DNA from: Balneolaceae bacterium SMO_bin1
GTDB lineage: Bacteria > Bacteroidota > Rhodothermia > Balneolales > Balneolaceae
Direction: 5' to 3'
Assembly: GCA_003123965.1 (NCBI GenBank)
Contig: NNSL01000465.1
Span: 1-6,723, forward strand
DNA length: 6,723 nucleotides
The notes beneath the pieces are model-generated. The model was not told the DNA's origin. It saw nothing but the letters and a program-made list of their open reading frames with translations, and searched no databases. Below, piece by piece: positions 5,087-6,723 of the stretch. Every line of letters starts with the position of its first letter. The stretch's first letter is position 1. The position numbers and the translations under genes were made by a program.

Positions 5087-6295
5087 ATGACTAAAACCAC
5101 TAACGACGTTTACCTTCGAACCAAAGGCATTTTGCCGGTTCAAAAATTGAAATTGCTGAACCAGGCAGGTGTACTGCGCGGAAAAGAAGGGTATCCTATT
5201 CAGGACAATCAATTTCAACCCAATTCTATTGATTTACGGCTCGGGGAAAAAGCCTGGCGCGTGCGCAGTAGTTTTTTGCCGGAAGATGAATCGGTGCAGG
5301 ATAAACTGGATAAACTTCGCCAGTACGATTTTTCCATTGAAGACGGAGCGGTGCTGGAACCCAATTGCGTATATATTATTCCCCTGCTTGAAGAATTGCA
5401 GCTGCCGCGCCATATATCATCCCAAAAGCCGCTTTTTAATGGTGATGACGATGGGGGAACGCCACGGGTGGTATCCGAAGAGCATCTGTCGGCCAAGGCA
5501 AACCCAAAAAGTACAACCGGCCGGCTCGATATTTTTACACGCGTAGTAACCGACTATTCGCATAGATTTGAGGAAATTCGCCCGGGATATCGCGGTAAAA
5601 TGTATCTCGAGGTCGTCCCTAAGTCATTCCCCATACGAGTGCGCACCGGCCAGCGGTTAAACCAGCTACGGATTCGTCACGGGCATACCGAGCTTTCCGA
5701 TCAAGATATTTTACGCCTGCACGATGCCGACCCGCTTTTATTCAACGGCGATGGTTCGCGGCTGCGGCTGGACAAAGTGAAAGTGAAAAACGGCCTTTTT
5801 ATGAGTGTAAACCTGCACGGTGATGAAAATCGCCTGGTGGGGTATAAGGCAAAAAAACACCGCGATATCATTGATCTGGATAATGTAAATCATTATAGCG
5901 TGGAAGATTTTTGGGAGCCAATTTACGCCCGAGATGATGATCATTTGATTTTAGAACCGGAAGCGTTCTACATTTTTGCATCGAAAGAACGGTGCCGCAT
6001 TCCGCCGCATTTGGCTGCCGAAATGATAGCTTATGATACAGGTTCAGGCGAATTGCGTACGCACTATGCCGGTTTTTTCGACAGCGGTTTCGGCGGAACG
6101 GTTGAAGATAAAGGCGCCCGGGCAGTGCTAGAAGTACGCTCGCACGATGTGCCGTTTCTTATTGAGGATGGGCAGACATTCTGCAGCATGAAGTTTGAGC
6201 ATAATACCGAAGTGCCGGAATTTATTTACGGTTCGGATATTGAAAGCAATTACCAGGGACAGGGCCTAAAGCTGGGTAAACATTTTAAGCAGTAG
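5087..6295 (+). CDS. 2'-deoxycytidine 5'-triphosphate deaminase, double-domain (PF06559) type
   Basis: It is expected to convert dCTP to dUTP and ammonia, feeding dTMP synthesis. The product is 402 aa with two tandem dUTPase/Dcd-like halves. N half: GILPVQ (14-19), QPNSIDLRLG (44-53), RVRSSFLP (58-65), GAVLEPNCVYIIPL (87-100), NPKSTTGRLD (139-148), GYRGKMYLE (167-175, with the Glu that is catalytic in Dcd), GQRLNQLR (188-195). C half: FWEPIY, AAEMIAYDTGSGELRTHYAG, AVLEVRS (346-352, Glu349), EDGQTFCSMKFE, and the family tail SNYQGQGLKLGKHF. About 22 residues (113-135, NGDDDGG region) between LPRHIS and ANPKS look like an insertion relative to the family pattern I remember. I start at the ATG 5087, which has GAG 6 nt upstream; the in-frame GTG at 5066 would add seven residues and lacks any Shine-Dalgarno. 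It is followed after 3 nt by the Bfd-like gene. Confidence 0.9.
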   Translation: MTKTTNDVYLRTKGILPVQKLKLLNQAGVLRGKEGYPIQDNQFQPNSIDLRLGEKAWRVRSSFLPEDESVQDKLDKLRQYDFSIEDGAVLEPNCVYIIPLLEELQLPRHISSQKPLFNGDDDGGTPRVVSEEHLSAKANPKSTTGRLDIFTRVVTDYSHRFEEIRPGYRGKMYLEVVPKSFPIRVRTGQRLNQLRIRHGHTELSDQDILRLHDADPLLFNGDGSRLRLDKVKVKNGLFMSVNLHGDENRLVGYKAKKHRDIIDLDNVNHYSVEDFWEPIYARDDDHLILEPEAFYIFASKERCRIPPHLAAEMIAYDTGSGELRTHYAGFFDSGFGGTVEDKGARAVLEVRSHDVPFLIEDGQTFCSMKFEHNTEVPEFIYGSDIESNYQGQGLKLGKHFKQ

Positions 6296-6298
6296 AAA

Positions 6299-6523
6299 AT
6301 GGCGCAAGTAACCAAGTGCATTTGTCACGATAGCAGCTTTGAAATGCTCAAGGAATATGCCAAAAAGAACAAGATCGATTCGGTTGAAACCTTGCAAGAT
6401 CATGGCATGTGCAGTTGTGGCTGCCAAATGTGCCGCCCTTATGTAAAAATGATGCTTGAAACAGGAAAGACAGAATTTCAGCCTGGGGAACCGTACGGAC
6501 GGAAAAGCACGCGTTCAAATTAG
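6299..6523 (+). CDS. Bfd-like [2Fe-2S]-binding small protein (74 aa)
   Basis: The six cysteines are C7, C9, C38, C40, C42 and C45. CxC (7, 9) and CxxC (42, 45) with 32 residues between them match the ligand spacing of the Bfd-type [2Fe-2S] fold found in bacterioferritin-associated ferredoxin and in NirB, NifU and amino-acid oxidases. The helical middle, SFEMLKEYAKKNKIDSVETLQ, matches the fold's helix and the loop before the second cysteine pair; MCRPYVKMML continues it. C38 and C40 are extra, making a dense C-S-C-G-C-x-x-C cluster. It is a soluble cytoplasmic protein. The start is 3 nt after the deaminase stop, so the two are almost surely co-transcribed, but a functional tie is not evident. 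The last about 14 residues are polar and probably loose. The role could be electron transfer, Fe-S delivery or iron release from a ferritin. Confidence 0.75.
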   Translation: MAQVTKCICHDSSFEMLKEYAKKNKIDSVETLQDHGMCSCGCQMCRPYVKMMLETGKTEFQPGEPYGRKSTRSN

Positions 6524-6532
6524 GTGCTTTGT

Positions 6533-6552
6533 ACTTATTGCTAAAAATAAGT
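6533..6552 (+). promoter_or_regulatory. AT-rich hairpin just before rsmE
   Basis: ACTTATT (6533-6539) and AATAAGT (6546-6552) form a perfect 7-bp stem with a 6-base loop, ending 5 bases before the rsmE ATG. It covers the only purine-rich stretch (AAGTGA) in the short gap after the Bfd-like gene, so it might hide the ribosome site. It has one G-C pair and no T-run, so it is weak and not a convincing terminator. Confidence 0.3.
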
Positions 6553-6557
6553 GAACC

Positions 6558-6723
6558 ATGAATATTTTTTATGCCCCGCCTTCTCAAATTCATGATCAGG
6601 TTATTGAATTAACCGGCCAGGAAGCCATTCATGCATCTAAAGCATTGCGCTACCGCGAGGGTGATAAGATTACTGTAGTCAATGGGAAAGGAGTATGGTA
6701 TGAAGGCACTGTGCAGCTCACCA
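6558..6723 (+). CDS. rsmE: 16S rRNA (uracil1498-N3)-methyltransferase, N-terminal part (cut by window edge)
   Basis: From the ATG at 6558 the frame is open for 55 codons to the window edge. The reading MNIFYAPPSQ, LTGQEAIHASKALRYREGD, KITVVNGKGVWYEG is the PUA-like N-terminal domain of RsmE; the family features are MxxFY at the start, the EAxHxxKxLRxxxGD core and the DG/NGxGxxY turn. RsmE methylates U1498 of 16S rRNA at N3 in the assembled 30S subunit, using S-adenosylmethionine. The SPOUT methyltransferase domain with the knot lies beyond the right edge, so catalytic residues cannot be checked. The gene follows the Bfd-like gene by 34 bases on the same strand, so it may be the next gene of the same operon. 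No strong Shine-Dalgarno is visible. Confidence 0.88.
   Translation, partial: MNIFYAPPSQIHDQVIELTGQEAIHASKALRYREGDKITVVNGKGVWYEGTVQLT

Noticed and set aside
5169..5546. Plus-strand open frame of 125 codons inside the dCTP deaminase gene.
   Set aside because: It is an out-of-frame shadow of a gene with strong family motifs through the whole stretch.
1..6723. Defence island or restriction system, suggested by the EVE domain and an ATPase.
   Set aside because: The EVE protein is stand-alone without nuclease or methylase partners, and the neighbours are ordinary metabolic and rRNA-modification genes.

Overview
The window reads as a chromosomal segment from a Gram-negative bacterium of the Bacteroidota/Balneolota/Rhodothermota side of the tree. 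This placement is an inference from three things: a Bacteroidota-type promoter (TTT-N19-TATATTTG) before the rhamnose genes, mostly weak A-rich leaders instead of Shine-Dalgarno sites, and the protein set. No rRNA, tRNA, CRISPR array, insertion sequence or phage gene was seen. The genus cannot be fixed from what is here.

Left part (1-2086, minus strand). Three tightly packed genes are read right to left: 174 aa, then 195 aa (1-nt overlap), then at least 320 aa (12-nt gap), the last running off the left edge. Each product has one N-terminal hydrophobic helix followed by an exported-looking domain. Their order and architecture resemble the minor pseudopilins PilV, PilW and PilX of type IV pilus systems, but none has a canonical prepilin leader. 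The third gene is open to the window edge and ends in a beta-helix-like repeat region.

Middle (2087-3821, plus strand). A 306-bp divergent intergenic region carries a promoter for rfbD and rfbC, the last two steps of dTDP-L-rhamnose synthesis. rfbD is split by a -1 frameshift at an A6 run. The break sits exactly on an in-phase A AAA AAG heptamer, so a homopolymer deletion, a sequencing error and ribosomal or transcriptional slippage are all possible. rfbC is intact and overlaps rfbD by 1 nt. rfbA and rfbB are not in the window.

Right part (3846-6723). A minus-strand PP-loop ATPase of the DUF71/Dph6-like (ATP_bind_4) family converges on rfbC. It diverges from an EVE-domain protein across a short AT-rich region holding a perfect inverted repeat. 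Then follow, all on the plus strand, a double-domain dCTP deaminase of the PF06559 type, a small six-cysteine Bfd-like [2Fe-2S] protein 3 nt behind it, and the 5' end of rsmE (16S rRNA m3U1498 methyltransferase), cut by the right edge. These look like housekeeping genes of nucleotide, RNA and Fe-S metabolism, not a single pathway.

The points most worth following are the leaderless PilV/W/X-like cluster, the rfbD frameshift on a dnaX-type slippery site, and the deaminase/Bfd-like gene pair. Nothing here can be claimed as a proven new system.
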